Origin: Nymphaea colorata
Lineage: Eukaryota; Streptophyta; Magnoliopsida; Nymphaeales; Nymphaeaceae
Assembly (NCBI RefSeq): GCF_008831285.2
Contig: NC_045141.1
Span: 6,217,224 to 6,281,223 of the forward strand
Reading direction: 5' to 3'
Length of the DNA: 64,000 nucleotides
How positions within the stretch are numbered: the first letter of the stretch is position 1; each line of letters begins with the position of its first letter. Of the stretch, positions 53,101 to 56,600 are shown in pieces. The position numbers and the translations under genes were made by a program. The notes beneath the pieces are model-generated. The model saw only the letters and a program-made list of their open reading frames with translations. It ran no database searches and had not been told where the DNA came from.

Positions 53101-53652
53101 GGGGGCACTGAAATTAGGATTATTTTTGAATTTGATAAAAACCAAAAAGAGAAAAATAAAAACATGACAAGGATTTGGTGCATTCAAGGCCTTAAAGTAG
53201 TTCTATATTCACCAAAACACTTTAATACAAGCCACCCATTAATTGTTATCCACAGGCATCAAGGTACCTCACCCAGTCTCGAGGAATTGTCATTAGGTTC
53301 AGGTTACCACTATTTATTAGGATAAAAAGAACACCAACAAAAAGGTAGCGCTAATATTGTAAAAAATATAAATCAGAACCTGGATGCCTTGAAAATGGCA
53401 AGGGAATAATGGTAAGCCCCGAGTAAATGCAGAATGCACAGAATGTTGAGATAGCAGCTATATTGAAAAAAAAGGATTGGATGCACAAAAAGTTACATGT
53501 TGGATTTTCTTTTGATGGACCAAAAAGTAACAGTATATGTATCACTGACAAAACAAAAATCCAAAAAATGGACAGACCGAAGGATCCAGCTCGAGATTTG
53601 CAGTAAGGGGTTGACGTGGAAGTCTTCTGAAACGTTGTGCCAGTTCTTCCAT
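1..53652 (-). CDS. SPK1: SPIKE1 (DOCK-family ROP guanine-nucleotide exchange factor), 5' part of gene, 15 exons
   Basis: SPK1 is the plant DOCK protein that activates ROP GTPases through its C-terminal DHR2 domain and acts upstream of SCAR/WAVE-ARP2/3 in cell shape and adhesion. Fifteen minus-strand exons join in consistent phase into about 682 residues, roughly the first third of a protein of about 1,830 residues in Arabidopsis. Recognisable blocks in order: [84 protein letters not shown] (start of DHR1), [32 protein letters not shown] and [14 protein letters not shown]1 lies in exons 9-14; DHR2 is beyond the left edge. Introns 7, 8 and 12 are 13.9, 8.9 and 24.4 kb and packed with transposons; the rest are 69-1,234 bp. 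No stop or frameshift was seen in the joined exons, so the gene looks functional. Confidence 0.93.
504..665 (-). CDS. SPK1: SPK1 exon 14
   Basis: Exon 14 is 54 codons, [20 protein letters not shown], then [13 protein letters not shown] and [13 protein letters not shown]. The acceptor is TTCCTGCAG and the donor GAG/GTATTC, phase 0. It is almost identical in wording to Arabidopsis SPK1 at the end of DHR1. Confidence 0.96.
767..836 (-). CDS. SPK1: SPK1 exon 13 (DHR1)
   Basis: Exon 13 is 70 bp, [19 protein letters not shown] then ESMK. It follows the 24.4-kb intron 12, and its acceptor is AATGTTTCAG. The donor is AAG/GTGACA. The HYLQES block is highly conserved in SPK1 proteins. Confidence 0.95.
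837..2411. other. SPK1 intron 12, left flank of gypsy G
   Basis: Intron sequence with no supported coding feature. It contains a pyrimidine-rich block at 1459-1485 and a GC-rich repeat-like segment at 2040-2222, entered separately. Confidence 0.6.
2040..2222. repeat. Possible small transposon remnant with perfect palindrome
   Basis: A compositionally distinct segment starts near CAGGGTGGAGCC and contains the 16-bp perfect palindrome GGGGGCCATGGCCCCC at 2062-2077. It repeats GGGGGCCCTGAAAATTTT-like phrases. It looks like a MITE or other dispersed repeat, but clear termini and a target duplication were not found. Confidence 0.3.
2412..2668 (-). repeat. 3' LTR of gypsy G
   Basis: This 257-bp repeat pairs with 23240-23495; I judge them about 90% identical by eye. 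It begins TGATAGCC and ends CGCCTAACA on the plus strand. It is preceded by AATTG, one half of the target-site duplication. Confidence 0.9.
2669..2803 (-). pseudogene. Gypsy G chromodomain end and polypurine tract
   Basis: The minus strand gives HQWLVE, a stop, [18 protein letters not shown], then KDKVVLGEG running into a purine-rich tract (GGGGAGGGAG) that abuts the LTR at 2668. LVEWxxxxxxxxTWE is the conserved end of chromoviral chromodomains. The stop is TGG changed to TAG. Confidence 0.8.
2804..3078 (+). repeat. 5' LTR of copia A
   Basis: The LTR starts TGTTAGCGTATG and ends GATTCTTACA, pairing with 15561-15831. It is followed directly by the primer-binding site. Confidence 0.93.
3079..3090 (+). 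other. Primer-binding site of copia A
   Basis: TGGTATCAGAGA directly after the 5' LTR matches the 3' end of initiator-Met tRNA, the usual copia primer, apart from the last base. Confidence 0.9.
3133..3340 (+). repeat. GCCCTAA-repeat leader of copia A
   Basis: Between the primer site and gag, GCCCTAA occurs nine times, plus one GTCCTAA, mostly inside longer units such as TTGCCCTAATCGAT. The spacing is irregular. It lies in the RNA leader, where packaging or translation signals sit; the repeat itself has no role I can assign. Confidence 0.7.
3346..4668 (+). pseudogene. Copia A gag-protease
   Basis: The frame begins MDQPTPSLL at 3346 (first ATG fitting copia gag), with NYLTWKRQI of the UBN2-type gag core. 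A CCHC knuckle [14 protein letters not shown] lies at about 4213-4254 and the protease motif [13 protein letters not shown] at about 4430. The reading is open to about 4660, where a frameshift separates it from integrase. Confidence 0.9.
4669..6201 (+). pseudogene. Copia A integrase and linker
   Basis: Integrase sequence is split by stops and shifts: the zinc-binding part (WHGRLAHC, CxxCxxC at 4970-4995), the core with YSDVWGPAP and FVDSYSRYT, then a TAG at 5146 in place of Trp. Next come FQCDGGSEF with a deletion at about 5285, [14 protein letters not shown], a TGA at 5419 and another break at 5656. The tail to QTWQIVPR is readable to 6201, where the insertion begins. Confidence 0.88.
6920..8642 (+). 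other. Exon-like fragments of unidentified origin within the insertion
   Basis: Two stretches look like plant exons: 6920-7020 reads [20 protein letters not shown], and a segment after the acceptor-like GGCTTGTGCAG at about 8031 reads [20 protein letters not shown]. The sequence between is AT-rich and includes a TA repeat at 7358-7409. I do not recognise the gene. No long frame spans the region, so this is a captured or relocated gene fragment at most. Confidence 0.35.
7358..7409. repeat. TA microsatellite
   Basis: About 26 uninterrupted TA units lie in the insertion within copia A. Confidence 0.97.
8643..9390 (+). pseudogene. Copia A reverse transcriptase
   Basis: An open stretch carries [46 protein letters not shown], and the catalytic YVDD at about 9125-9136 ([13 protein letters not shown]). 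The first RT catalytic Asp, usually in the QLDVKNAF motif, is Glu-Ile here (QLEIKNAF). The frame is cut at 9390 by copia B and continues at 14852. Confidence 0.9.
9391..9848 (-). repeat. 3' LTR of copia B
   Basis: The 458-bp LTR starts TATTAAAATA rather than TG and ends TTTCTATCA on the minus strand. It contains a GA/TC microsatellite at 9443-9484 and tandem 45-50-bp units with CTAGGATTCTATG. Its first 340 bases match the copia C 3' LTR almost perfectly. Confidence 0.93.
9948..13679 (-). pseudogene. Copia B gag-pol long frame (protease to RNase H)
   Basis: About 1,240 codons are open: gag C-terminus with knuckle [14 protein letters not shown] (13307-13348), protease [12 protein letters not shown], integrase with [37 protein letters not shown] and [14 protein letters not shown], then RT with YVDD (10810-10821) and RNase H with DADWARD and STEAEYR. 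RT has TRPYI where TRPDI is usual and DVKNVF where DVKNAF is usual. A TAA after VRTDE at 9948 cuts the last RNase H motif (VADLFTKGL). Confidence 0.92.
13780..14163 (-). pseudogene. Copia B gag N-terminal part
   Basis: The reading starts [18 protein letters not shown] at 14163 with [12 protein letters not shown]. It is closed by a TGA at about 13816 (TGG in copia C), then by a TAA after FSQIS that copia C shares. A one-base insertion at about 13635, also shared, separates it from the long frame. Confidence 0.88.
14385..14846 (-). repeat. 5' LTR of copia B
   Basis: The partner of 9391-9848 differs from it by about a dozen substitutions plus length variation in the TC repeat. It adjoins the primer-binding site at 14373-14384. 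Confidence 0.93.
14852..15550 (+). pseudogene. Copia A RT tail and RNase H
   Basis: After copia B and its ACTGT duplicate, the protein resumes with [20 protein letters not shown] and then YTDAD, a TGA in place of Trp at 15102, and a shifted RNase H frame with [21 protein letters not shown] and [14 protein letters not shown]. It ends LTKGL-type sequence and VQLEGSC at 15566. Confidence 0.88.
15561..15831 (+). repeat. 3' LTR of copia A
   Basis: The 271-bp partner of 2804-3078 follows the purine-rich TGAGGGGAGT at 15551. The two LTRs differ by about ten substitutions and a few short indels by eye. Confidence 0.93.
15832..16006 (-). pseudogene. Gypsy G integrase C-terminus and chromodomain start
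   Basis: Continuing G after the solo LTR, the minus strand reads [16 protein letters not shown] and then, after a frame change, [11 protein letters not shown]. This is the VFHVSxLK and chromodomain entry of plant chromoviruses. Copia A is inserted at the left end, and the chromodomain resumes beyond it at 2803. Confidence 0.8.
16007..19025 (-). mobile_element. Solo LTR (about 3.0 kb) of a Tekay/Del-like gypsy element
   Basis: On the minus strand this insert starts TGTCACACCCC and ends ATGTTACA, with no PBS, polypurine tract or coding sequence. Flanks are GTTGT (16002-16006) and GTTGC (19026-19030), a 5-bp duplication with one change. Removing the insert and one duplicate restores the G integrase reading [19 protein letters not shown]. 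The length and TGTCACACCC start are typical of Tekay/Del LTRs. A TC-rich block lies at 16230-16560. Confidence 0.85.
19026..20410 (-). pseudogene. Gypsy G RNase H end and integrase remnant
   Basis: On the minus strand the RNase H tail ([17 protein letters not shown]) is followed by the integrase zinc-binding region, CNICQMYK, the catalytic core with [12 protein letters not shown] and VDHQSKYA, and [16 protein letters not shown]. The Glu expected after QT is lost. The frame is broken at several points, including 19946, 19619, 19334 and 19290. The reading stops at KLQL where the solo LTR is inserted and resumes at 16006. Confidence 0.85.
20430..21660 (+). mobile_element. Inverted gypsy fragment E inside G
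   Basis: Plus-strand sequence of a different Ty3/gypsy element sits exactly where G should encode its reverse transcriptase. It has an RT-tail segment near 20514-20595 ([11 protein letters not shown]), an abrupt join to integrase at about 20605 ([17 protein letters not shown]), and an integrase C-terminus with [15 protein letters not shown] stop follows at 21378. The next 280 bases contain CATATAAATGG and look like an LTR. Its internal deletion predates or accompanied insertion. Boundaries are approximate. Confidence 0.75.
21673..22047 (-). pseudogene. Gypsy G aspartic protease
   Basis: The frame reads [16 protein letters not shown] followed by LGIQWLQQI, the usual start and end of a gypsy retropepsin. 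The catalytic D-S/T-G triad has become DIG, so the enzyme is probably dead. Homology stops near 21660, where the inverted fragment begins. Confidence 0.85.
22100..23230 (-). pseudogene. Gypsy G gag remnant
   Basis: Broken minus-strand frames give an N-terminal coiled-coil-like stretch (22844-23227, MxALIEQQ), a gag core with RWYRWL near 22690, and a CCHC-like knuckle near 22130-22200 ([14 protein letters not shown]). Frames change at about 22840, 22490 and 22180, so no intact gag survives. Confidence 0.8.
23240..23495 (-). repeat. 5' LTR of gypsy G
   Basis: This partner of 2412-2668 lies upstream of G in its own orientation. Next to it on the minus strand is TGTTATCAGAG, a one-base variant of the initiator-Met tRNA primer site (TGGTATCAGAG). 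Flank AGTTG follows. Confidence 0.9.
23496..23970. other. SPK1 intron 12 between gypsy G and the CAATGTT element
   Basis: AT-rich intron sequence with a short GA run at 23508-23520. No gene or defined repeat is seen. Confidence 0.6.
24173..24228. repeat. TA microsatellite
   Basis: A run of about 28 TA units in the intron 12 element at 23971-24730. Confidence 0.97.
24229..24375. repeat. 60-bp tandem repeat
   Basis: Units starting AGTGATTATA at 24229, 24289 and 24349 have an exact 60-base period; the third is partial. They are AT-rich and follow the TA run. Confidence 0.9.
24731..25200. other. SPK1 intron 12, upstream end
   Basis: Intron sequence running to the exon 12 donor at 25200. No coding feature or repeat recognised. 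Confidence 0.6.
25201..25244 (-). CDS. SPK1: SPK1 exon 12 (DHR1, 44 bp)
   Basis: This short exon encodes [14 protein letters not shown] plus two bases. The acceptor is GGGCAG/GTTGTC and the donor ACA/GTATGT. Its terminal CA joins the first G of exon 13 as a Gln codon, so splicing must bridge a 24.4-kb intron. Confidence 0.9.
25245..25831. other. SPK1 intron 11
   Basis: A 587-bp intron with normal AT-rich composition. No insertion or other feature seen. Confidence 0.7.
25832..26023 (-). CDS. SPK1: SPK1 exon 11 (DHR1)
   Basis: Exon 11 is 64 codons, [18 protein letters not shown], then [29 protein letters not shown] and TKLEAPKP. The acceptor is GCCTAG and the donor CCG/GTAGTC, phase 0. The YHDEIKxxxP and FxFxHVDLQ-type motifs are typical of DOCK DHR1. 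Confidence 0.95.
26093..26260 (-). CDS. SPK1: SPK1 exon 10 (start of DHR1)
   Basis: Exon 10 is 56 codons, [15 protein letters not shown], then [10 protein letters not shown] and [18 protein letters not shown]. This is the opening of the DHR1 (C2-like, lipid-binding) domain. The acceptor is GGTTGCAG and the donor CTTGAG/GTGATT, both phase 0. Confidence 0.95.
26483..26776 (-). CDS. SPK1: SPK1 exon 9
   Basis: Exon 9 is 98 codons, [20 protein letters not shown] followed by a low-conservation, Ser/Asn-rich linker ending LGSGD. The acceptor is TAATCCAG/GATCCT and the donor GGAGAT/GTAAGT. The acceptor end of this exon has been copied by a tandem duplication just upstream in intron 8. Confidence 0.92.
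26714..27427. repeat. SPK1: Tandem duplication, copy 1 (exon 9 5' end plus intron 8)
   Basis: This 714-bp segment starts inside exon 9 and runs into intron 8. It is repeated directly at 27428-33554, where copia C splits the second copy. Within it, the AGGATCCTGGATT...AAATGCAAGAATAA motif also recurs at about 26991, so a shorter older duplication is included. Confidence 0.9.
27414..27491 (-). pseudogene. SPK1 exon 9 pseudo-exon
   Basis: The second duplicate carries an acceptor ACCCAG/GATCC and the first part of exon 9, reading [20 protein letters not shown] and then LLTGF and a stop at 27414-27416. There is no matching donor within the coding part. If used in splicing it would end the protein early. 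Confidence 0.85.
27603..28029 (+). repeat. 5' LTR of copia C
   Basis: The LTR starts TGTTAAAATA and ends TTTCTATCA, with a CT microsatellite at about 27918-27975 and a TATAAATAG box at about 27853. It differs from the 3' LTR by several substitutions, one 47-bp unit and CT length. Confidence 0.94.
28030..28041 (+). other. Primer-binding site of copia C
   Basis: TGGTATCAGAGC directly abuts the 5' LTR and matches the 3' end of initiator-Met tRNA. Confidence 0.95.
28250..28633 (+). pseudogene. Copia C gag N-terminal part
   Basis: The frame starts [18 protein letters not shown] at 28250 and ends with the TAA after FSQIS at 28631-28633. The original codon was probably sense, because related copia A reads SQVSEAP at this point. 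Downstream gag continues in frame for about 50 codons and is then shifted near 28785. Confidence 0.88.
28734..30908 (+). pseudogene. Copia C gag C-terminus, protease and integrase
   Basis: The frame carries the knuckle [14 protein letters not shown] (about 29068-29109), protease [11 protein letters not shown], integrase zinc site (LWHSRLGHC, CxxCxxC), [28 protein letters not shown] and [14 protein letters not shown], then the linker to YSGLIYSRR. It ends through a 2-bp deletion (TG missing relative to copia B) at about 30880. Confidence 0.92.
30874..32463 (+). pseudogene. Copia C reverse transcriptase and RNase H
   Basis: About 529 codons are open: [58 protein letters not shown] at 31591-31602, FFLGVEID, then RNase H with [15 protein letters not shown] and [15 protein letters not shown] at 32461 falls before the conserved VADLFTKGL end. 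The same stop is in copia B. Confidence 0.92.
32563..33018 (+). repeat. 3' LTR of copia C
   Basis: It follows the polypurine tract CTTGAGGGAGGG (32551-32562), starts TATTAAAATA and ends TTTCTATCA. Its first 340 bases match the 3' LTR of copia B more closely than its own 5' LTR. Confidence 0.94.
33980..34135 (-). pseudogene. Captured CBS-domain gene fragment (CBSCBSPB-like)
   Basis: The minus strand reads [20 protein letters not shown], then [20 protein letters not shown] and LLTDSNAP. This closely resembles the first CBS repeat of plant CBSCBSPB proteins (two CBS domains plus PB1), whose known members have GERTVKxLRLSxAL and RMAxRRVDAxLLTDS. The reading ends in a stop soon after, so only this exon piece was captured. 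Confidence 0.75.
34311..34399 (-). pseudogene. Captured first-exon-like fragment
   Basis: The minus strand reads [20 protein letters not shown] followed by [10 protein letters not shown], ending at a good donor (TC/GTAAGTCTC at 34310). It lies about 175 bp upstream of the CBS fragment on the same strand, so it may be the preceding exon of the captured gene, intron retained. Confidence 0.4.
34735..35717. other. SPK1 intron 8, left end
   Basis: AT-rich intron sequence between the Harbinger-like element and the exon 8 donor at 35717. No gene or clear repeat recognised. Confidence 0.6.
35718..36026 (-). CDS. SPK1: SPK1 exon 8
   Basis: Exon 8 is 103 codons, opening [20 protein letters not shown], then [12 protein letters not shown], a Ser/Pro-rich linker, and [14 protein letters not shown]-type sequence at the end. 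The acceptor is ACCTAACAG-like (TTAG/GTTCAT) and the donor CTCCAG/GTTTGC, both phase 0. It sits between two transposon-rich introns. Confidence 0.95.
36027..37917. other. SPK1 intron 7, left of gypsy F
   Basis: Intron sequence with CT repeats at 36458-36492, a CA run at 36970-36987, a poly-T at 37171-37188, and GT repeats at 37547-37574. No coding feature supported. Confidence 0.6.
37923..38195 (-). repeat. 3' LTR of gypsy F
   Basis: The LTR reads TGAAAGCTAACA... to GCACCTAACA on the plus strand and contains TA/GT microsatellites at 38045-38100. A C-rich run (CCCCCCCCCC, G-rich in element sense) just right of it at 38204-38214 is the polypurine tract. Confidence 0.88.
38220..41378 (-). pseudogene. 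Gypsy F gag-pol remnant
   Basis: On the minus strand: a shortened gag (41121-41378, with [20 protein letters not shown]), a knuckle near 40870 ([14 protein letters not shown], last Cys lost), protease at 40507-40692 with [14 protein letters not shown], and RT with [20 protein letters not shown] at about 39920. Then come [19 protein letters not shown] and FFDDILVYS at about 39650, followed by a jump to integrase (38924-39313) with [13 protein letters not shown] and [16 protein letters not shown]. The RT-RNase H part is mostly deleted and each domain is in a different frame. Confidence 0.85.
41427..41648 (+). repeat. 5' LTR of copia D
   Basis: The LTR starts TGTTGAACAAG and ends CTCCGCTGCAACA. 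A TTTTATAAGAG box at about 41550 is a candidate promoter. Four transitions separate it from the 3' LTR. Confidence 0.95.
41649..41660 (+). other. Primer-binding site of copia D
   Basis: TGGTATCAGAGC immediately after the 5' LTR, complementary to initiator-Met tRNA. Confidence 0.95.
42407..43080 (+). pseudogene. Copia D gag
   Basis: The reading begins [14 protein letters not shown] and [19 protein letters not shown] at 42407, shifts frame near 42525, and continues with [16 protein letters not shown] and [15 protein letters not shown] to a TAG at 42897. This is the UBN2/DUF-type copia gag core. Leader sequence of about 750 bp separates it from the primer site. Confidence 0.85.
43112..44362 (+). 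pseudogene. Copia D protease and integrase
   Basis: One long frame carries a knuckle [14 protein letters not shown] (43148-43189), protease [13 protein letters not shown], the integrase zinc region ([22 protein letters not shown]), the core with [21 protein letters not shown] and IRTDNALEF, and [16 protein letters not shown] at 44360 ends it where the integrase should continue. Confidence 0.9.
44363..46616 (+). pseudogene. Copia D integrase tail, reverse transcriptase and RNase H
   Basis: After the stop, the integrase tail and linker continue in shifted frames ([20 protein letters not shown]-like). RT reads [32 protein letters not shown], a shift at about 45500, then YVDD at 45665-45676 and YFLGIEV. 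RNase H has YSDADYAGS, a TGA for Trp at 46236, [26 protein letters not shown] and DIFTKALP, closing with a natural TGA at 46616. Confidence 0.9.
46626..46847 (+). repeat. 3' LTR of copia D
   Basis: The 222-bp partner of 41427-41648 is preceded by CTTGAGGGGGAG and followed by the TAACA duplicate. Confidence 0.95.
46901..47817. mobile_element. hAT-type non-autonomous element, GC-rich
   Basis: Inverted ends TAGGCCTGGGC and GCCCAGGCCTA are flanked by the 8-bp direct repeat GTTTTAAT (46893-46900, 47818-47825), the hAT signature. Near both ends GGGCCGGG and CGGCCCG repeat many times, typical of transposase-binding arrays. The middle has an AG-rich then TC-rich stretch (47320-47600). No transposase is visible. 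It sits in the 5' LTR of gypsy F. Confidence 0.85.
47885..49004. mobile_element. CAATGTTGT-ended element with a copia relic inside
   Basis: Ends CAATGTTGTGAGAAG and CTTTTACAACATTG are imperfect inverted repeats flanked by the 8-bp direct repeat GACCTAAC (47877-47884, 49005-49012). The left part has arrays of GAAGCGTACGCTTC-like palindromes and GCGTACGCCTC units to about 48055. The right part is a 5'-truncated copia element whose LTR end coincides with the right terminus, so that inverted match may be partly fortuitous. It is inserted in the gypsy F LTR. Confidence 0.65.
48120..49001 (+). mobile_element. 5'-truncated Ty1/copia relic (RT end, RNase H, 3' LTR)
   Basis: The sequence reads [20 protein letters not shown], a deletion with stop near 48379, then RNase H with [20 protein letters not shown] and [14 protein letters not shown], ending at a TGA. 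A polypurine tract precedes a 178-bp LTR starting TGTGGAAATC (48824) and ending TTACAACA (49001). It is related to copia D but with a different LTR. The RT segment around 48127 is partly duplicated at 48201. Confidence 0.85.
49115..49900. other. SPK1 intron 7, right of gypsy F
   Basis: AT-rich intron sequence up to the exon 7 donor. No gene or repeat recognised. Confidence 0.6.
49901..50038 (-). CDS. SPK1: SPK1 exon 7
   Basis: Exon 7 is 46 codons, starting [11 protein letters not shown], then [17 protein letters not shown], and ending VYSRKEP. The acceptor is ATATCCAG and the donor CCT/GTAAGT. It faces the 13.9-kb intron 7, which contains gypsy F and its nested insertions. Confidence 0.93.
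50167..50264 (-). CDS. SPK1: SPK1 exon 6
   Basis: Exon 6 encodes [18 protein letters not shown] and then [15 protein letters not shown], close to Arabidopsis SPK1. The acceptor is TCTTGCAG and the donor GAT/GTATGG, phase 0. Confidence 0.93.
50265..51094. other. SPK1 intron 5
   Basis: An 830-bp AT-rich intron. Nothing else recognised. Confidence 0.7.
51095..51150 (-). CDS. SPK1: SPK1 exon 5
   Basis: This 56-bp exon encodes [19 protein letters not shown], the conserved block between the FDWE segment and the EPFYG segment. The acceptor is GCTTCCAG and the donor TTG/GTGAGT. Its phases (2 in, 1 out) fit exons 4 and 6. Confidence 0.92.
51260..51375 (-). CDS. SPK1: SPK1 exon 4
   Basis: Exon 4 encodes [18 protein letters not shown], then [13 protein letters not shown], matching the conserved LPAYEPxFDWExER...IFGQR segment of SPK1. 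The acceptor is GCTTCAG and the donor AGCAG/GTTTGG, ending in phase 2. Confidence 0.92.
51376..51897. other. SPK1 intron 3 outside the gypsy fragment
   Basis: Intron sequence without recognised features. The gypsy fragment at 51898-52396 occupies most of the remaining intron. Confidence 0.6.
51898..52396 (+). mobile_element. Ty3/gypsy 3'-end fragment in SPK1 intron 3
   Basis: The fragment carries a chromodomain-like tail (TEWLIEWSS at about 52022), a degraded polypurine tract (GGGGGAAGAAG at 52139-52149) and a 246-bp LTR (52151-52396) starting TGTTAGAGACGG and ending ATTGTTAGCA. GAGCTAACA occurs on both sides (51889-51897, 52397-52405), a possible target duplication. The 5' portion is missing. 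Confidence 0.75.
52610..52740 (-). CDS. SPK1: SPK1 exon 3
   Basis: Exon 3 covers residues to 123, reading [13 protein letters not shown] and then an acidic, Ser/Thr-rich linker ([13 protein letters not shown]). The acceptor is CATTGCAG and the donor CAG/GTATTA, phase 0. The linker is variable between species, so homology is clearest at its start. Confidence 0.88.
52849..53011 (-). CDS. SPK1: SPK1 exon 2
   Basis: Exon 2 encodes residues 26-79 plus one base. It carries [17 protein letters not shown] and [11 protein letters not shown], all conserved in SPK1. The acceptor is TTGTCAG and the donor ACGG/GTGATG. The split codon G|AA restores the E of [10 protein letters not shown] in exon 3. Confidence 0.92.
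53578..53652 (-). CDS. SPK1: SPK1 exon 1 (start codon)
   Basis: Exon 1 encodes residues 1-25, starting [16 protein letters not shown] and ending LDPS. The start ATG was chosen because the reading enters directly into the conserved RFRxxPRQPL block that opens Arabidopsis SPK1. The donor is TCG/GTCTGT at 53577, phase 0, and joins in frame to [11 protein letters not shown] of exon 2. An out-of-frame ATG lies 40 bases upstream. Confidence 0.85.
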
Positions 53653-53692
53653 CCCTAATACACATGATAAAGAGAAGCTGCTTCAGATACAT
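53653..53692 (-). promoter_or_regulatory. SPK1 5' leader segment with upstream ATG
   Basis: Upstream of the start codon lies a plausible acceptor (TTTTCATTAG at about 53693), so exon 1 may be the second exon of the mRNA, after a 5'-UTR intron. The first three bases after the acceptor are an ATG, 40 bases before the main start and in another frame. If included in the transcript it would open an upstream reading frame overlapping the main one. Confidence 0.35.
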
Positions 53693-56600
53693 CTAATGAA
53701 AACAATGTAACAAACAATAAAAGACACATGCTACATGTTGTATATATACAAAGGCAGGAATAAAAAGCACTTCAAAAGGGGAAGCAAGATACAGTATGCA
53801 AGTCAACATGATGGTCTACAGAAACTATGGTCAGAAACCAGCAAAATATGACTTAAGCTGGTTCCTAGAACAACTCTATAACACAGACCCCGCCCTATTT
53901 ACCATCCTGATCTACTAGTATGATTGCACGTAAATAAGAACAAGATCAAATATAAGAAGTGCCACATCAACAAGGAAAAGTCATAGCAATGTTAATTATG
54001 CCAAGTCACAAGAACATGCACAGTCAGACATTGAAATTCATAGCAAGCAACAATAAAATAAGAAAATTTGAGCCGTCAGAAGTTCGGCATTCCATTTCCA
54101 AGAGCTTCGACTTAGTTTTAAAGTTGCACTTAGATTAACAGTACCATTTAGCAAGCTACCCATCCATTCCAGTTTATTCATTTTCTAAACCATGCGGCAT
54201 ATTGCATCTGAGATCATCTTGCGAGAAGCCTAAAATGGATTTGAGAGATAGCATCTGAAGCATTTAGAGGAACCGTTTTGATTAATTATTTTGAACAGGA
54301 ACCAACCACCTCTTGAATAATCATTTGGTGATTTGTTGGATCGATTGCATATTTTTTTACTAAGATGGTTGTTAACAAATAACAAGTCCTTGAAACAGTT
54401 CCTGAACCATTTCATAACTCCTGACACCCTCAATACTCAGCTCTAATTCCAGGCCCTGAACCTCGAACCCTGATCTGAGGACCCCAAACCTCAAGTACCA
54501 ACCCTGCACCCCAAACATCACATCCTAAACTTCAAATGCCTGAGATCTAAACTGTAAACCATAGAAAGACAAAACTCCAAACCCAAGCCTTAAACCCTAA
54601 ATTTTAGACCCCAAACCTTGAAGACTAAATGCTAAAACTCTAAGAATCTAAATCATAGACACCAAAGCTTACACTCTCTAACAGGACTTCACCCGGCTGC
54701 TGCTTTCAGTGTTTTTCAGTTTCAAACCATTTCTCATGCCGAAATGTAGTCTTATCCAACCAAAATTGAAGGAAAACCTGACTTAAATCGAGATTTTGAC
54801 CAGATTTCATAATGGAAACTAGTTTTTGCCAAATTCATTTATAAAAAAATAAAATTACTCATGAGGAACCTAAAATGAAGTTGTACATGATAATGGCTGT
54901 CTTTTCCTTTTCCATGATTTTCATCACCCTTCCAGTGAGATTTTCAGGCATCCAGTGGCTTAATGTACGGCTGTGTCATGGTACCCAAATTTGTTAAAAG
55001 TCCTCCACACCCGTACTCATACCTATGTGACATAGCGTTTGGCTATATAACAAGTAAGATAATAGGTACCTTTGCATTGAACCACTAGTTGTTAAGAAAT
55101 TGTTCACAGAAAAGGCATCTTCTAGTCAAATTTTATGGATCCTTGAATATTTGAAACTTGAACTTCACAAGAGGCTAATATGTAGTTAAAATTTAAAAGT
55201 GTAGTCACAAATATGGGTGGTATTCTCATTATATCATAACAATATTATAAAACAAGAAAAAATAAATTTATAGTGAATTTTGCACCAATTTCAATTTCTC
55301 AAAATAAAAACAAATATTTTTTCATTATTTTATACATGTATATATACATACATACACATATCTACGCATACATCCATACATACATACATCCGTATAAACT
55401 TTCTATTTTTTTATTTTCATTTTTTTTGTCATATCCAGAATTTTTGAAGTAATTCGGACAGATAATGGCCAGGATCTGATCGATTGACCCCTCTGCACAA
55501 CTCCACAAATATAGTTCAGATGTGTCTTAATAACAACAGAAACAAAAATGTAGTGTATCTTTTATTATCACTAAATCCTCAAGCGCTTTTTTTCAAATTC
55601 CCTAATTTATTTTATTCTATTCTCCATTTGATCTTGATGAATCCTCTTTCGCAAAGGTACAAAGGGGCAAAAGAGAGAGAAAGAGAGAAGGAGAGAGAGA
55701 GAGGAGAGTTCTATACCTTCTTTCTCTGAAAGAGGGGCAGCAGACCAATCTCATGTGCAGCTTCTCTGTCTAGGTTGCACGAGGCAAGCCATCTCTTCCC
55801 AGGTAATTCCTTTCTTCGCTTCCTCTCTTCTTTTCTCCTTTTCCTATCTTTAGAGATCTACTGTTTAGGTTTAGCGTTATAGTATTCACAATGCCTTCTA
55901 TTTGGCTGGGCTTCTATCATTTTCAGTTTCAAATGATTAAGAACGAATCTCAGTCTTGACTCCCATTATTACGCGCATTATGGTGGTGATGTGCTAGAAG
56001 AGAATAAGCCAGGTGCATTCATGGGGCTGCTAACGATTTGCATAAGGTTAAAATCATTGAGCATATATTTTTTGTTAATTTCTCCTGGGGTGGAATTTGT
56101 GGATTCCCATAACATGATTTTCGGTGATGCAGGATGGTGAATAATATTTCATATTCAGTTGGCCTTTCATGTATGTTCGTATTTGTGGTTTGAAAACTTG
56201 GCTCTTCGCCCCTAGAAATGGACCCTCCACTTGAGGGTTTCCATTTAAGGACTAGTTTATAGTATGGTCAGCCATATATCTTGGCCTTTTTTAAGTTATT
56301 TTAGCACTATCCTCTGCGACTTACAATGGTAAGGGCACTATCTTCATAAAATTTCTATCTAACTAAATAAATGGAACAAGATATGAGATCGCCATAGGCA
56401 CATAAAACCATAGTCTTCTTGAAGTTGAATCTTTTTAGCAGGAGAAAGTGAACTTGCTCAGGTTTTACCTCGACCTAATTTAGTATCGCTAATAAACTTG
56501 CTCATGTTTTTCCACAAAGATTGCTCATGTTTTTCCACAAAGATAGGCAAAAAATTTTCCTCTAAAAAGAGGGCAGAACTTTTTCCGATACAACTTCTGC

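Noticed and set aside
55484-55810. A plus-strand gene starting near 55.7 kb
   Set aside because: A CT/GA-rich segment and a good donor are present, but no coding exon follows that I can support.
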